A stretch of 45,793 nucleotides of DNA from Paenibacillus sp. MZ04-78.2 (GCF_024213375.1 NZ_JANAVJ010000041.1:1-45793); one strand, 5' to 3'; shown: positions 23,955 through 35,071, numbered from the stretch's first letter. A program made the numbers and translations. Notes: generated by a model from the letters alone, not told the origin.

Positions 23955-25244
23955 ATGTGGACGAACCGGAACGTATGGATTGTCCTGGCAGGGGAGTTTA
24001 TTGCCGGGCTTGGCTTGTGGATGTCGATTATTGCCAATTTGGAGTTTATGCAGCAGAAAGTGCCTTCGGACTTCATGAAGTCGCTTATTTTATTCGTCGG
24101 GCTGCTCGCCGGCGTGCTGTTCGGTCCGCTGGCCGGGCGGGTCATCGATACAACCTCGAAGAAAAAGGTGCTGCTGCTCTCGGGCGCCGGACGCCTTGTC
24201 AGCGTCTGCTTTATGTTTGTCGCGCTGTATTTTGATTCCATCTGGTGGATGGTGCTGTTCGCCGTGACGCTGCAAATATCGGCCGCGTTTTATTTTCCGG
24301 CGCTGCAGTCCGTCATTCCGCTGATCGTGAAGGAGCGGGATCTGCTCTCCTTAAACGGCGTCCATATGAACGCGGGTACGATCGCGCGTATTTTTGGGAC
24401 GACTTTGGCCGGATTGATGCTGACAGTGATGAGCCTGCAAAGCTTGTATGTCGCCTCCTTCGTGGCTTATGCGGTGCTGCTTGCGTCGACCGCTTTCCTG
24501 AACGTGCCCGAGCCCGGCTTGCGGCGGGCGAAAGGGGCCGACGAAAGGGCAACGGCCGTACCGGGTGGGGAGCCGGAGCGGGCCGAAAGCGGTAAGAGCG
24601 GCAGCGATCCGGCAGGGCAGGTGCCGCTTGTGGAGCAAAGTGGCTTCAAGGCGCTTCTGCCGCTGCTCCGTTCGGAGCCGACCGTGCTGACGGTGCTCTG
24701 GCTGACGCTGGTGCCGACGCTGTTCATCGGCGGCTTCAACCTGATGGTCATCAACATCAGCGAGCTGCAGCAAGATGCGCAGGTGAAAGGGCTGCTCTAT
24801 GCCGTGGAAGGGGTCAGCTTCATTCTGGCGGGCTTTCTGGTTAAGTGGATGGCCGACCGTGGCGGCTTGATGAACCGCCTGTTCCTGTTTGCGATGATCG
24901 TAGCGGCGGCGCAGTGCCTGCTGTTTTTTGCCGATTCGAAGCTGTTCGCCTTGCTTGCGTTCGGGCTGTTCGGCTTGGCGGCGGGCGGATTTTTCCCGGC
25001 GGCGTCGACCTTGTTCCAGAAGCAAATTCCGAAAGCGTACCACGGCCGATTCTTTTCGTTCCGCGGCATGCTTGACCGCGTCATGTTTCAGGTCGTCCTG
25101 CTGAGTACGGGGCTGCTGCTGGATTCGATCGGGCTGCAGCTCATGGTGCTGCTGTACGGGGTGCTGTCGTTTGTGCTCGTCGCCGTCTTTGCCGTTCGCG
25201 AAGCCAGATCGGCGAAGAAAGACCGTGCGGAAGCTTCATTGTGA
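23955..25244 (+). CDS. MFS transporter, macrolide-efflux-like subfamily
   Basis: 429 residues, about 11-12 hydrophobic spans in two halves. The first half is residues 1-190 (IVLAGEFIAGLGLWMSIIANLEF, GRVIDTTSKKKVLLLSGAGRL). A long charged cytoplasmic loop lies at about 190-245 (RRAKGADERATAV, SGSDPAGQ), and the second half covers 250-415. Pattern and length match MFS_3-type drug or metabolite exporters; substrate unknown. The ATG at 23955 follows AAGGGAGAAG. The frame is open upstream to 23826 without a start site. A terminator follows. Confidence 0.85.
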   Translation: MWTNRNVWIVLAGEFIAGLGLWMSIIANLEFMQQKVPSDFMKSLILFVGLLAGVLFGPLAGRVIDTTSKKKVLLLSGAGRLVSVCFMFVALYFDSIWWMVLFAVTLQISAAFYFPALQSVIPLIVKERDLLSLNGVHMNAGTIARIFGTTLAGLMLTVMSLQSLYVASFVAYAVLLASTAFLNVPEPGLRRAKGADERATAVPGGEPERAESGKSGSDPAGQVPLVEQSGFKALLPLLRSEPTVLTVLWLTLVPTLFIGGFNLMVINISELQQDAQVKGLLYAVEGVSFILAGFLVKWMADRGGLMNRLFLFAMIVAAAQCLLFFADSKLFALLAFGLFGLAAGGFFPAASTLFQKQIPKAYHGRFFSFRGMLDRVMFQVVLLSTGLLLDSIGLQLMVLLYGVLSFVLVAVFAVREARSAKKDRAEASL

Positions 25245-25258
25245 TTCGAAACGAACGG

Positions 25259-25297
25259 AAAAGCCGGCCCTTGCGATTAGGCATGTGCCGGCTTTTT
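25259..25297 (+). terminator. Terminator after the MFS gene
   Basis: AAAAGCCGGC (25259-25268) pairs with GCCGGCTTTT (25287-25296), followed by further T residues. Confidence 0.8.
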
Positions 25298-25302
25298 TGG
25301 CG

Positions 25303-25410
25303 TTAATTTTTGCGCAGGCCGCGCTCCTCGGCATCCAATCCCCGGTCCCGGTAGGCGGTCGGCGAGAGCCCGGTTCGGTTATGAAAAACGGTCGAGTTAA
25401 CGCCGGCTCC
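25303..25410 (-). pseudogene. C-terminal remnant of an AraC-family regulator
   Basis: On the minus strand the frame reads AGVNSTVFHNRTGLSPTAYRDRG and ends ERGLRKN with a stop at 25303-25305. The FHxxTGLSPxxYR block is the end of the second AraC helix-turn-helix. Upstream similarity disappears within 35 bases and no start exists, so only the tail is left. The rest of 25411-25608 holds nothing recognisable. Confidence 0.65.
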
Positions 25411-25608
25411 GCTCGTTCGCGGTCCGCCGGCCGTTCATGCATGTCAGTCATAGCGATCATCTGACGAGTTCAGTATACCCCTGCTGTGTTTGCGATGTAA
25501 GGGGGACGAGTGAGAGCGCAAGATTTCAAAAGCGCAGAAGACCGGAGTATGGTACAAAGGGATCATGAGGAAAAATAGCGCACGCTGGTTGGACAAAGGA
25601 GAGAATGG

Positions 25609-26568
25609 ATGATGAACGAAGCACAGCATGGGGCAGAGCTTGCATTTCAAGAAGGATGGAAGGACGGCGGACACGAAGGGGAGCTTGTTCCGCGGGGGCC
25701 TTTCCGGTTTTCCGTGGCTCTCGACTATATGGCGAGATCGGAGAACGAATGCCTGTATTACGTCGACCAGGACCGCGTATACAAATGGATCGAAGCCGGG
25801 AATGAGCGGATGCTCGTCGAAATCTTCGGCGGTCCGGAGGATGATACCGTGCGTCTGCGGTTTCTTGACGAAGCGGCGCAGGAGAAGCCGCAGGCTCGTC
25901 TGGCGGCGGCCCGCTATGTGTGGGAATGGTTCGATCTGGGGACGAATCTCGACGCGTTCTACCGGCTGGCCGAGAGGGACTTGCTGCTAGGGCCGTTAAC
26001 GGACCGGTTTTACGGGCTCCGATGTATCGGCATTCCGGATTTGTTCGAGGCGCTCTGCTGGGCCATTCTCGGGCAGCAGATCAATTTGGCGTTCGCCTAC
26101 ACGCTCAAGCGGCGGTTCGTCGAGTCGTACGGCGCTTCCATGGCTTGGGACGGCCGGACGTACTGGACGTTTCCGACGCCTGAAACAATTGCGGGACTAT
26201 CGGTGAGCGACCTCACGCCGTTGCAGCTCACGTCCAAAAAAGCCGAGTATGTGCTCGAAACGGCGGCGCGCATGGCGGACGGCCGACTGACCAAGGAGCG
26301 GCTGCTGCGCCTTGGTGATGCGCAAACGGTCGAACGCGAGCTGACCGCCATACGCGGCATCGGGCCATGGACGGCTCATTACGTCATGATGCGCTGTCTC
26401 CGGCTGCCGTCGGCTTTTCCCGCCGGAGATGTCGGGTTGCAGAATGCGGTCAAGCATCTGTTAGGCATGGACAGCAAGCCGAAGCCGGCCGAGCTGCATC
26501 GGCTTGCGGCTGGGTGGAGCGGCTTTGAAGCGTATGCAACTTTTTATTTGTGGAGGGTGCTGTATTGA
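25609..26568 (+). CDS. alkA: DNA-3-methyladenine glycosylase II (AlkA-like)
   Basis: 319 residues. An N-terminal AlkA-type domain (about 25-125) precedes the HhH-GPD fold. The latter has FEALCWAILGQQINLAFAYTLKRRFVE, the hairpin-helix-hairpin IRGIGPWTAHYVMM and the catalytic aspartate in AFPAGDVGLQNA. It excises alkylated bases from DNA. AAAGGAG lies 7 bases before the ATG at 25609; a second in-frame ATG directly follows. No ada-type regulator is adjacent, although an AraC-family tail lies just upstream. Its stop is 1 base from the convergent GGDEF-EAL gene with no spacer. Confidence 0.88.
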   Translation: MMNEAQHGAELAFQEGWKDGGHEGELVPRGPFRFSVALDYMARSENECLYYVDQDRVYKWIEAGNERMLVEIFGGPEDDTVRLRFLDEAAQEKPQARLAAARYVWEWFDLGTNLDAFYRLAERDLLLGPLTDRFYGLRCIGIPDLFEALCWAILGQQINLAFAYTLKRRFVESYGASMAWDGRTYWTFPTPETIAGLSVSDLTPLQLTSKKAEYVLETAARMADGRLTKERLLRLGDAQTVERELTAIRGIGPWTAHYVMMRCLRLPSAFPAGDVGLQNAVKHLLGMDSKPKPAELHRLAAGWSGFEAYATFYLWRVLY

Positions 26569-26569
26569 G

Positions 26570-28893
26570 CTAAGCTTCCGCAGCGTCCTTGTCCCTGTGC
26601 CGGATCGAGGCCAGAAACTTTTCCATCTCGCTGGCGGGCAAGGGCCGGCTAAGCAAATAGCCTTGCACCGCATCGCAGCCGATCTGCTTAAGCCGCTCCA
26701 GTTCCGCCTCCGTCTCCACGCCTTCGGCGACCGTCTTGAGTCCGAGCGCATGGGCCATACCGACGATCGCTTGGACCAGAGCGCGGTTGACCGGATCATG
26801 ATCCAGCCCACGGATGAACGTCTTGTCGATTTTGAGCACGCTGAAATCGAACTTTTTCAGGTATGCGAGCGCAGAATGACCGGTGCCGAAATCGTCGATG
26901 GCCGTCCCGATGCCAATCCGGCGCAGCTCCTTCAGCAGCCGGATCGTCGCCTCGGCCTTCGTCAGACCGGTGCTTTCCGTTATTTCGATCACTAATTGGG
27001 AAGGATCGACCTTGTGCCGCTGCAGGAGCTGCCGGATGCGTTCGGGCAAATGAGGCCGGTGCAGCTGCCGCGCCGATAAATTGACGGCCACCTTGACCGG
27101 GTAGCCCAACACCTCTTCCCACCGGACGTGCTGCCGGCATACGTTCTCCAGCACCCATTCGTCCATATCCGCAATCATGCCGATTTCTTCGGCCACCGGG
27201 ATAAACTCCTGCGGGCTGATCAGGCCCAGCACCGGATGGTTCCAGCGTGTCAACGCCTCCAGCCCGACGAGGCGGCCCGAGCGGCAGTCCATCTGCGGCT
27301 GGTAGAACACCTCCAGCTCGCCGTTCAGCGTTGTGGCGCGCAGTCCGTTCTCCAGCACCAGCCGGCGGGGCAGCGTCTCGGTCCAATGGGGAGCGAACAA
27401 GCGGTAGCCGTTGCGCTGTTCCTTGGCCGCGTACATGGCGGAGTCGGCATGCTTCGCGAGCGTTTCCAAGTCGCTTCCGTCTCTTGGATACAAGCTGATG
27501 CCGACGCTGCCGGTGATGTACAGTTCGTGCGGGTCCACATGGAACTTCCGCGCCAGCTCCTTTAGCACGGTATCTGCGACGTCGGTCGCCTCCTTCGGGT
27601 CCAGCAGCCCGGGCAAGATCACCGTGAATTCGTCGCCTCCGAGCCGGGATACGAACTGAGGCTCTTGAATGCAGCGGCGCAGCCGGTTTCCCGCTTGTAC
27701 AAGCAGCCGGTCTCCGATTTCATGGCCGAGCGAATCGTTAATGATTTTGAACCGGTCGAGGTCGATGAAGAGCAGTCCGACCATCGTGCCGCTTTGCTTC
27801 GCATCCAGCAGCGCCGCGTTCAGCTTGTTCTGGAAATGACGGCGGTTCGGCAGCCCTGTCAGCATATCGTAGTAGGTCAAATAACGGAGGTTCTCCTCCG
27901 CCTGAATACGTTCCGAAATGTCCGAAAACATGCCGACATAGGTGCGGATGTTCCCCTCGTCGTCTTTGACCGCTTTGATCGTCAGCCATTCCGGGTAAAT
28001 TTCGCCCGTTTTGCGCTTGTTCCAGATTTCGCCTTGCCACCTGCCGGTCTCCCGGATGGAGGCCCACATCCTCAAGTAAAACGCCCGATCCTGACGCCCC
28101 GATTGCAGCATGCTGGGCTTGTTGCCGATCGCATCCTTGGCGGTGTAGCCGGTCACCGTGATGAATGCGGGATTGACCGCCAAGATCGTGCCTTCCATAT
28201 TGGTAATCATAATTCCTTCGTGGGACGATTCGAACACGCTGGCGTGTATGCGGAGCGTTTGCTCGGCTTTTTTGCGCTCGGATATATCCGAGAAAATGCC
28301 TACATAGTTGGTTATCCTGCCCGTCTCGTCCTTGACGGCATTAATGATGAGCCATTCGGGGAATATGCTGCCGTCTTTCCGTCGGTTCCAAATTTCCCCT
28401 TGCCAGCTTCCTTGTTCGCGGATCGATGCCCACATGTCGTCGTAGAACGCTTTGTCCTGCTTGTCCGATCGGAGGATTCGCGGCGTTGCTTCGATGATCT
28501 CGCTTGCTTCGTACCCGGTCAGGCGGGTGAAGGCCCGATTCACATCCATGATCCGATTCATGGCATCCGTGATCACAATGCCCTCCTGTGCCGCTTGGAA
28601 CACCCGCGCATGCAGCCGCAGATGCTTCTCCGAGCGTCTCCGCCGGTTCGCCTCCCGCAGCAGCCGGGCGTTGTAGCGGAGGAGAATGAAGTAGAACACG
28701 ACCGAATTCAGAAGAAACAGCCCCCACCTCAGCAACAGCGGACATCCGGTATGCCGTAGCCCAAAGCGTCGAGAAAGCCCGAAACCTTGTCGACGATCAG
28801 ATCGGTCAAAAAAATGAGAATGAAATTCGATAAGATAAAAAACATCGTCAAGGAGTCCAAAACGGGCAGCTTGCCCCGGTTGGCGGATCTCAT
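26570..28893 (-). pseudogene. Membrane PAS-PAS-GGDEF-EAL cyclic-di-GMP protein with an N-terminal frameshift
   Basis: From the ATG at 28893 (AAAGGTGG upstream) the frame encodes a first membrane span (MFFILSNFILIFLTDLIV) up to GYGIPDVR. A one-base shift near 28740 is needed to reach PLLLRWGLFLLNSVVFYFILL, the second span. The long frame to 26570 then runs PAS 1 (AAQEGIVITDAMNR), PAS 2 (SSHEGIMITNMEGT), each with a PAC segment (DISERKKAEQ, DISERIQAEE), GGDEF (DMLTGLPNRRHF, SRLGGDEF) and EAL (GLEALTRW, EITES, DDFGTGHSAL, LKIDKTF). Both catalytic motifs are intact. If the shift is a sequencing error this is a working membrane-anchored enzyme. If it is real, translation could start only at weak internal starts such as the TTG at 28735. 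Confidence 0.8.
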
Positions 28894-29009
28894 AGCATCT
28901 GCCACCTTTGTAGTAATATGGGTTTTCGTCCGGAGGTGAAGCAGCCCCATTGTACCAAGGGTATACCAGCCGTGCCCGCCCGCCTATGATTTAGATCACA
29001 CTATAGCGC

Positions 29010-29032
29010 TGCGATATGGTGTCCGTATCGCA
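29010..29032. repeat. Inverted repeat TGCGATA-N9-TATCGCA
   Basis: TGCGATA (29010-29016) and TATCGCA (29026-29032), with further near-symmetry outside (TATAG / CTAT). It lies in the 290-base gap between the divergent GGDEF-EAL and YjcZ genes. An operator or short hairpin; no protein can be assigned. Confidence 0.35.
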
Positions 29033-29187
29033 CTATTTCAAAATTTATACTCGATAACTCCAAGTCGGTTGACCTCACGGTACGAATAAAATGGACGGAG
29101 AAAAGCACACATTCTGCAGCATAGTCCAAACGTGCGGAAGGGCAAGACCATACGATGTAACATGTAAACGAAAGGAGGGACCGAACA

Positions 29188-29313
29188 ATGGGTTTTGGCG
29201 GCTTTGGAGGTTGCGGCGGCGGCTGCGGAGTTGGTGGCGGGTTTACTAGCATAGGTGTCATTCTCGTTCTCTTCATTCTGCTTGTGATCGTTTCCCGTTC
29301 TTTGTTCATCTAA
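29188..29313 (+). CDS. YjcZ-family sporulation miniprotein, Gly/Cys-rich
   Basis: A 41-residue protein: a head MGFGGFGGCGGGCGVGGGF, then TSIGVILVLFILLVIVSRSLFI. The hydrophobic tail matches the 19322-19420 protein almost residue for residue (TSxGVILVLFILLVIVS), so the two are paralogues that differ in the head. AAAGGAGG lies 9 bases before the ATG. CATACGATG, one base off CATAnnnTA, lies 39 bases before the ATG (29149-29157), with AC 17 bases further upstream at 29130-29131, as expected for a sigma-K promoter. A perfect terminator follows at 29332. Confidence 0.82.
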   Translation: MGFGGFGGCGGGCGVGGGFTSIGVILVLFILLVIVSRSLFI

Positions 29314-29331
29314 TTGCGAGCAGTTTCCTGA

Positions 29332-29357
29332 AGATCCCGTTGACGGGATCTTTTTTT
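29332..29357 (+). terminator. Terminator after the YjcZ gene
   Basis: AGATCCCGT and ACGGGATCT form a near-continuous stem with a 2-base tip, followed by T7. Confidence 0.9.
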
Positions 29358-29394
29358 ATGTTTGGCATTGGGGAATCGGTATACATAGAGGGGA

Positions 29395-29493
29395 TGGGGC
29401 ATCGACAAGAAAACCCCCGACATCTACGACTGGCTCGGGATGAGCCTGTGTCTGGCCGGCGTCGCCGTCATGCTGTACGCTCCGCGGTCTTAG
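29395..29493 (+). pseudogene. C-terminal remnant of a YnfA (UPF0060) membrane protein
   Basis: The frame reads GIDKKTPDIYDWLGMSLCLAG then VAVMLYAPRS and a stop at 29491-29493. The DKxTPDxYDWxGxxxCLxGVxVM pattern is the last membrane helix of YnfA-type small transport-like proteins, normally about 108 residues. An in-frame TAG lies just upstream at 29386-29388 and no start codon is available, so only the last quarter remains. Confidence 0.65.
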
Positions 29494-29518
29494 CGCAGAA
29501 CCCTGAGAGGAAAGCAAA

Positions 29519-29566
29519 AAAGAAGCCTTTCGCAGCGGATGAACCGTCCGGCGATAAGGCTTCTTT
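29519..29566. terminator. glnS terminator
   Basis: AAAGAAGCCTT (29519-29529) pairs with AAGGCTTCTTT (29556-29566), extended inward by CGC/GCG and CGGA/TCCG. Read on the minus strand it ends in T-rich sequence right after glnS. Confidence 0.85.
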
Positions 29567-29576
29567 GAGCTTGCAG

Positions 29577-31250
<1,674 letters not shown>

Positions 31251-31527
31251 TGGGATCAACCTTTCTCACAAGTTAGCTGTCAAAATCTATTACTCTCTAT
31301 AATACACAAAATGGAGGGCAATTATAAATGGGTTTCTATACGTTTCTTTGAAGAAAGCCCTTACTTGGCGGACTTTTTTGCGTTTTCCGTCAGAGCCTTG
31401 GGCGGTATCTATGAAAATGAGGGGCTTTTCTCTCTTTATGCAAGAGACGGCGCAAAATCCGCACCTTGCGGCCAAGAGAACATAAGGTGGAAAGAAGGGG
31501 GAATTGCATAGAAAGGAGCGATTCATT

Positions 31528-32106
31528 GTGAACAAGAACCATGTAAAAGAAACGAACCGTCTCGTAACGGTGCCGGTGCTGCGGAAGACGTTGGCCGCCA
31601 TGCTTCCGTTTTACCGGCGGATTGCTGCGGACCCCGCTTATGCCGCAGCGTGGGCCCGGGGCGTGCGCCGCGCGGATCTGGATACGCTGCTTCGGCTGCT
31701 TCGACAAGTTGGCTTACCCGAACGGAGGTATGCTTCCTTGTCCACGAACGGCATCGGCTATTTCGTCGATTTCTACGCGCCGAAGCCGATCGTGCTGTAT
31801 TCGAACGCCACCACGATTCGTCCGGGAACGACGCAATTTTATTTCAACTCCAAGGTTCACCGCGCTATCGCCAAGGCGATTCTGCCGTTCTATCAAGAAA
31901 TTGTCGCCAACCGGCCGCTCGCCTGCATCGTCGTCCGGGCGATCCGCAGCGGCAACCGCGCGCTGCTTGACCGGCTGGTCCGCAGCATAGTCAAGACCCC
32001 GCATCTGCGTTCCGTCTCCATCGAAAGCTCAGGCTTCCGGCTCAGCTTCAAATACGCGGCGAGCCCGTTCCGCTTCGACAACCTGACCTTTGGCGGCGAG
32101 CCCTGA
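31528..32106 (+). CDS. Protein of unknown function, 192 residues, basic
   Basis: Arginine- and lysine-rich soluble protein (VPVLRKTLAAMLPFYRRIA, AAWARGVRRADLDTLLRLLRQV). The central part has strand-like segments (NGIGYFVDFYAPKPIVLYS, TTQFYFNSKVHRAIAKAILPFYQ). The end is FRLSFKYAASPFRFDNLTFGGEP. No family recognised. The GTG at 31528 follows AAAGGAG by 8-9 bases and is preferred over the upstream ATG at 31504, which has no site. The 250 bases before it are a divergent control region with glnS, with TATAAT at 31298-31303 on this strand. Confidence 0.6.
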   Translation: MNKNHVKETNRLVTVPVLRKTLAAMLPFYRRIAADPAYAAAWARGVRRADLDTLLRLLRQVGLPERRYASLSTNGIGYFVDFYAPKPIVLYSNATTIRPGTTQFYFNSKVHRAIAKAILPFYQEIVANRPLACIVVRAIRSGNRALLDRLVRSIVKTPHLRSVSIESSGFRLSFKYAASPFRFDNLTFGGEP

Positions 32107-32134
32107 TGGCGGCAAATGGTCCGCATGACGGAAA

Positions 32135-32175
32135 ATCCCCTGCGTCCGGGCGCGAGGCCGCAGGTCGCAGGGGAT
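32135..32175. terminator. Hairpin between convergent orphan genes
   Basis: ATCCCCTGCG (32135-32144) is exactly complementary to CGCAGGGGAT (32166-32175). Flanking A-rich sequence on the left would give a T-run for minus-strand transcripts. Confidence 0.6.
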
Positions 32176-32194
32176 GACTGGCGAGGATATCGGA

Positions 32195-32533
32195 TTAGAG
32201 CCGAGCCGAGGCTTCCGGCTGCTTCTCCTCATACTGCTGCAGCAGTGCTTCGGCTTTGTGTAAATCTTTGGCGTGCACATCGAGCTTCAAGCGTTCAGGG
32301 TGATGGAGATCGACGGCTTCGGCCGCCGTCTGAATCGCGCTCAACGCTGCATCGGTATCGGATTGCACCCGGCATTTGACCTGCTTCGACTTTAAGAAGG
32401 CGTGCCTCGCTTGAAGGTCGCGGGCCTCGGGCCCGGAAGCGGACATCACCGTCTTCCACTGCGCGGAGCGGCTGTATAGCAGGTACATCGTGAAAAGGAT
32501 AACCAACAGGAACAATAAGCCTCCCATTACCAT
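32195..32533 (-). CDS. Membrane-anchored protein with a DUF2007-like soluble tail
   Basis: 112 residues. One N-terminal membrane span (MVMGGLLFLLVILFTMYLLYS), then a soluble alpha/beta tail (ARHAFLKSKQVKCRVQSDTD, LDVHAKDLHKAEALLQQYEE). The tail's strand-helix pattern with LxVxxxDLxKAxxLL resembles small signal-transducing/DUF2007-like domains, but this is weak. AAGGTGG lies 10 bases before the ATG. Function unknown. It sits between two unrelated units; 32534-32744 contains no gene, only a possible terminator GCCGGCT/AGCCGGC pair near 32670-32705. Confidence 0.6.
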   Translation of the reverse strand: MVMGGLLFLLVILFTMYLLYSRSAQWKTVMSASGPEARDLQARHAFLKSKQVKCRVQSDTDAALSAIQTAAEAVDLHHPERLKLDVHAKDLHKAEALLQQYEEKQPEASARL

Positions 32534-32744
32534 TAGAAAAACACCACCTTCGTCTTATTTTCTTTTGCGAACGGAGGGCTGTCGGTAGTCTGGAGTGGGC
32601 GGACGCTTGCTTGTTCATTACCCGTTTCCGGCCGGGTTGAAACATGGATTTTTTTGCCGTGTCTATTGAACAAGCCGGCTATCGGTTCGGCGACCGATGC
32701 CGGCTTGCTGCAAGGCGATTAAAGGCTTTAAGCGTTAGAACGGC

Positions 32745-34064
32745 TTAAACGGTCTGCGCGGCGAAAAAACGCGGCAAATACGCTTTGTTCTGCTCCAGCA
32801 TCTCATGAAGCATCGGCTCCGCTTTGTTGACCGAGGTCACGAGCGGATGGTGGGCGAGCGCTTGCAGCGCAAGTCCGCGGTCGCCTGAGACGGCGGCGGC
32901 GATCGCGAGGCGCTCGTATGTTTTCACCGCATGGATCAAGCCTTTGGCGGCTTCCGGCACGACCGAAACCGGCAGCGGAATCGGCCCCTGCTTCGTGACG
33001 ACGCAGTTGACCTCGATGCTGGCATCGGCCGGCAGGAAGTCGAGAATGCCCTGGTTGCGGACGTTCAGCGTCTGGATGTCGCGTGTATCGTTGTAGAGTG
33101 AGGTCATCAGCATGACCGCGGCCTCCGAGTAGTATGCGCCTCCGCGCTTCTCCAACTGCTTCGGCTTCTCCGCCAACTCCGGGTCCTTGTACAGCTCGAA
33201 CAATTCGTCCTCCAGCCGCTTCACCACCTCGGCGCGGGTGCCTTCCCGGGCGGACGATTCGATCTGGTCGGCCAGCATCTCTTCGGTCAAATAAAAATAT
33301 TTCAAGTAATAGCTCGGAATGGCACCGAGCGAACGGATGAACGAAGCGTTCCATTCGTACTGAGGGACGTTTTTGGCGGAATAGCCGTCGCGGTTCGCCA
33401 GCAGCTCCTCCAGCTTCGAATCGCCGTCAATCCGCACCTGCGTAACCCAGTGCAGATGATTCAGGCCGACGAACTCGGCGTAGATGCGCTCCATCGGCAT
33501 CTCGTAGAGACCGGCCAGCCATTTGTACACCCCGATCGGCGAGTTGCAGATGCCGACGGCCCGAATGTTCGAATGGTTGAGGATCGCTTCCGTCACCATC
33601 CCCGCCGGATTCGTGAAGTTTAGCATCCAGGCGTCCGGGCACAGCTCCTCCATATCCTTGGCGATATCCAGCAGCACGGGAATCGTGCGCAGCGCCTTCA
33701 TCATGCCGCCCGGACCGGTCGTTTCCTGGCCGATCATGCCGTAGCGCAGCGGAATCGTCTCGTCCCGGATGCGTGCTTCCAGCAGACCGACACGCAGCTG
33801 CGTCGTGACGAAATCGGCGGCCGCCAGCGCTTCTCTGCGATTGGTCGTCAAGCGGACCGTGATCGACAGCTTCGATTTCTCCACCATGCGCTGCGCCAGC
33901 TGTCCGACGACGCGCAGCTTGTGCTCTCCTTCCGGGATGTCGACCAGCCACAGGTCCATGACGGGAAGACGGTCATGGTGCATAATAAATCCTTCGATCA
34001 GCTCCGGCGTGTACGACGACCCGCCACCGATCACGACAACTTTCAGTCCTTTGGTTTCAGTCAT
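32745..34064 (-). CDS. GH4 6-phospho-glycosidase (6-phospho-beta-glucosidase type)
   Basis: 439 residues, NAD- and metal-dependent family 4 glycosidase. The Rossmann motif is VVIGGGSSYTPELIEGF. NPAGMVTEA, the metal-ligand cysteine in GICNSPIG, the metal histidine in GLNHLHW and the YYSEAA region are all present. It hydrolyses 6-phosphorylated disaccharides through a redox mechanism in the cytoplasm. The ATG at 34064 has GGGAG 9 bases upstream and overlaps the last 8 bases of the kinase gene, so the two are translationally coupled. GH4 phospho-glucosidases usually depend on a PTS; here the coupled kinase and an ABC importer take that place. The exact disaccharide cannot be read. Confidence 0.9.
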   Translation of the reverse strand: MTETKGLKVVVIGGGSSYTPELIEGFIMHHDRLPVMDLWLVDIPEGEHKLRVVGQLAQRMVEKSKLSITVRLTTNRREALAAADFVTTQLRVGLLEARIRDETIPLRYGMIGQETTGPGGMMKALRTIPVLLDIAKDMEELCPDAWMLNFTNPAGMVTEAILNHSNIRAVGICNSPIGVYKWLAGLYEMPMERIYAEFVGLNHLHWVTQVRIDGDSKLEELLANRDGYSAKNVPQYEWNASFIRSLGAIPSYYLKYFYLTEEMLADQIESSAREGTRAEVVKRLEDELFELYKDPELAEKPKQLEKRGGAYYSEAAVMLMTSLYNDTRDIQTLNVRNQGILDFLPADASIEVNCVVTKQGPIPLPVSVVPEAAKGLIHAVKTYERLAIAAAVSGDRGLALQALAHHPLVTSVNKAEPMLHEMLEQNKAYLPRFFAAQTV

Positions 34065-35043
34065 TTGCAAGCGCTCCCTTCAAATCGGATATGCGTCGGA
34101 CTTGCTCCTGCACCGGCTCGGAGACGATCGTGCCGTCTGATTCCATGGCCAGCAAGATCGCCCCGGCCACCGGTTCGACATCCAGTACCTGAAGCTGGCA
34201 GCCCGGCGTCTCCGGCTGCACGATATCTACGATATACGGATGAATGAATTGCCCGTCTCCCCGGGTCAGCACACTGCCCGCAAGCACCAGATCGAATGTC
34301 TCGCTCTGCATCCCCAGACGCCGGATCACCGCCCGGGCCGCCAGCCCGAGCTCCGTTCCCTGTACGCGGAGGATGCGGGTCGCTACGCGGTCTCCCTGGG
34401 CGGCGGCTTCGAACAGCAGCGGGGTCAAACCAAGCGGGACAGGCAGCGCATGGTCCAGAAAGTGATGGAACATGTGTTCAACTGAGGGGTAGCCGAGCTC
34501 CTTCGTGACCAACGCGGTCAGCAGCGTCTCTTCCTCGCGGCCTTCCCATGCCCGGATGACGGCCCGGAACGCCTCCGTCGCCAAGTCCCCGCCGCCGCCG
34601 AAATCGCCGTAGGAATAACCGAAGCCGCCGCATTGGTACGTCTCGCCCGAAGGGGAGACGCCGACGCAGTTCGTGCCGCTGCCGCAAATCGCCACGACGC
34701 CGTACGGCTTCGACGTGCCAGCGCGCAGGGCAATGACGGTGTCGCAGACGACGTCGGAGCCGGGTAGTCCCAGTTCGGCGATCATCGGGCGCAAAATGCG
34801 GAAGTCGGCTTCGCGGTCGGCGCCTGCCAGCCCGAAGCAGGCGGCGGCAATATCCTGCTCGCGCAGGCCTGCTTGGCCGAGCGCTTGCGCGACGGCTTGG
34901 CGGATGCTCTGCGCGGCCGTATCACGGTCAATCTGATGATTGCCGGGGCCGCCCTTGCCGACTGCGACCAGCCGACCCGTTTCGTCGGTAATGACGGCAT
35001 ACGTTTTGCTGCCTCCGGCATCCATCCCCAAGTAGTATTTCAA
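34057..35043 (-). CDS. Sugar kinase of the BadF/N-acetylglucosamine-kinase family
   Basis: 328 residues, ASKHA fold. The phosphate-1 motif is YLGMDAGGSKTYAVITDETG. CFGLAGADRE and the phosphate-2 motif GVVAICGSGTNCVG are present, followed by GYSYGDFGGGGDLATEAF and an adenosine-motif region (FDLVLAGSVLTRG). It should phosphorylate a hexose, amino sugar or short saccharide with ATP in the cytoplasm. Placed between a LacI regulator and an overlapping GH4 phospho-glycosidase, it plausibly makes the 6-phospho substrate for that enzyme. GlcNAc or a chitobiose-like disaccharide is possible, given the chitinase in the same window, but this is conjecture. Confidence 0.85.
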   Translation of the reverse strand: MKYYLGMDAGGSKTYAVITDETGRLVAVGKGGPGNHQIDRDTAAQSIRQAVAQALGQAGLREQDIAAACFGLAGADREADFRILRPMIAELGLPGSDVVCDTVIALRAGTSKPYGVVAICGSGTNCVGVSPSGETYQCGGFGYSYGDFGGGGDLATEAFRAVIRAWEGREEETLLTALVTKELGYPSVEHMFHHFLDHALPVPLGLTPLLFEAAAQGDRVATRILRVQGTELGLAARAVIRRLGMQSETFDLVLAGSVLTRGDGQFIHPYIVDIVQPETPGCQLQVLDVEPVAGAILLAMESDGTIVSEPVQEQVRRISDLKGALAND

Positions 35044-35071
35044 TGTACTCCACTCCCGTCCTTGGAGCCAG

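Noticed and set aside
31311..31511. 66-codon plus-strand frame in the glnS upstream region
   Set aside because: GGAGGG follows rather than precedes the ATG and the sequence has no recognisable feature; it is more likely a leader region for the gene at 31528.
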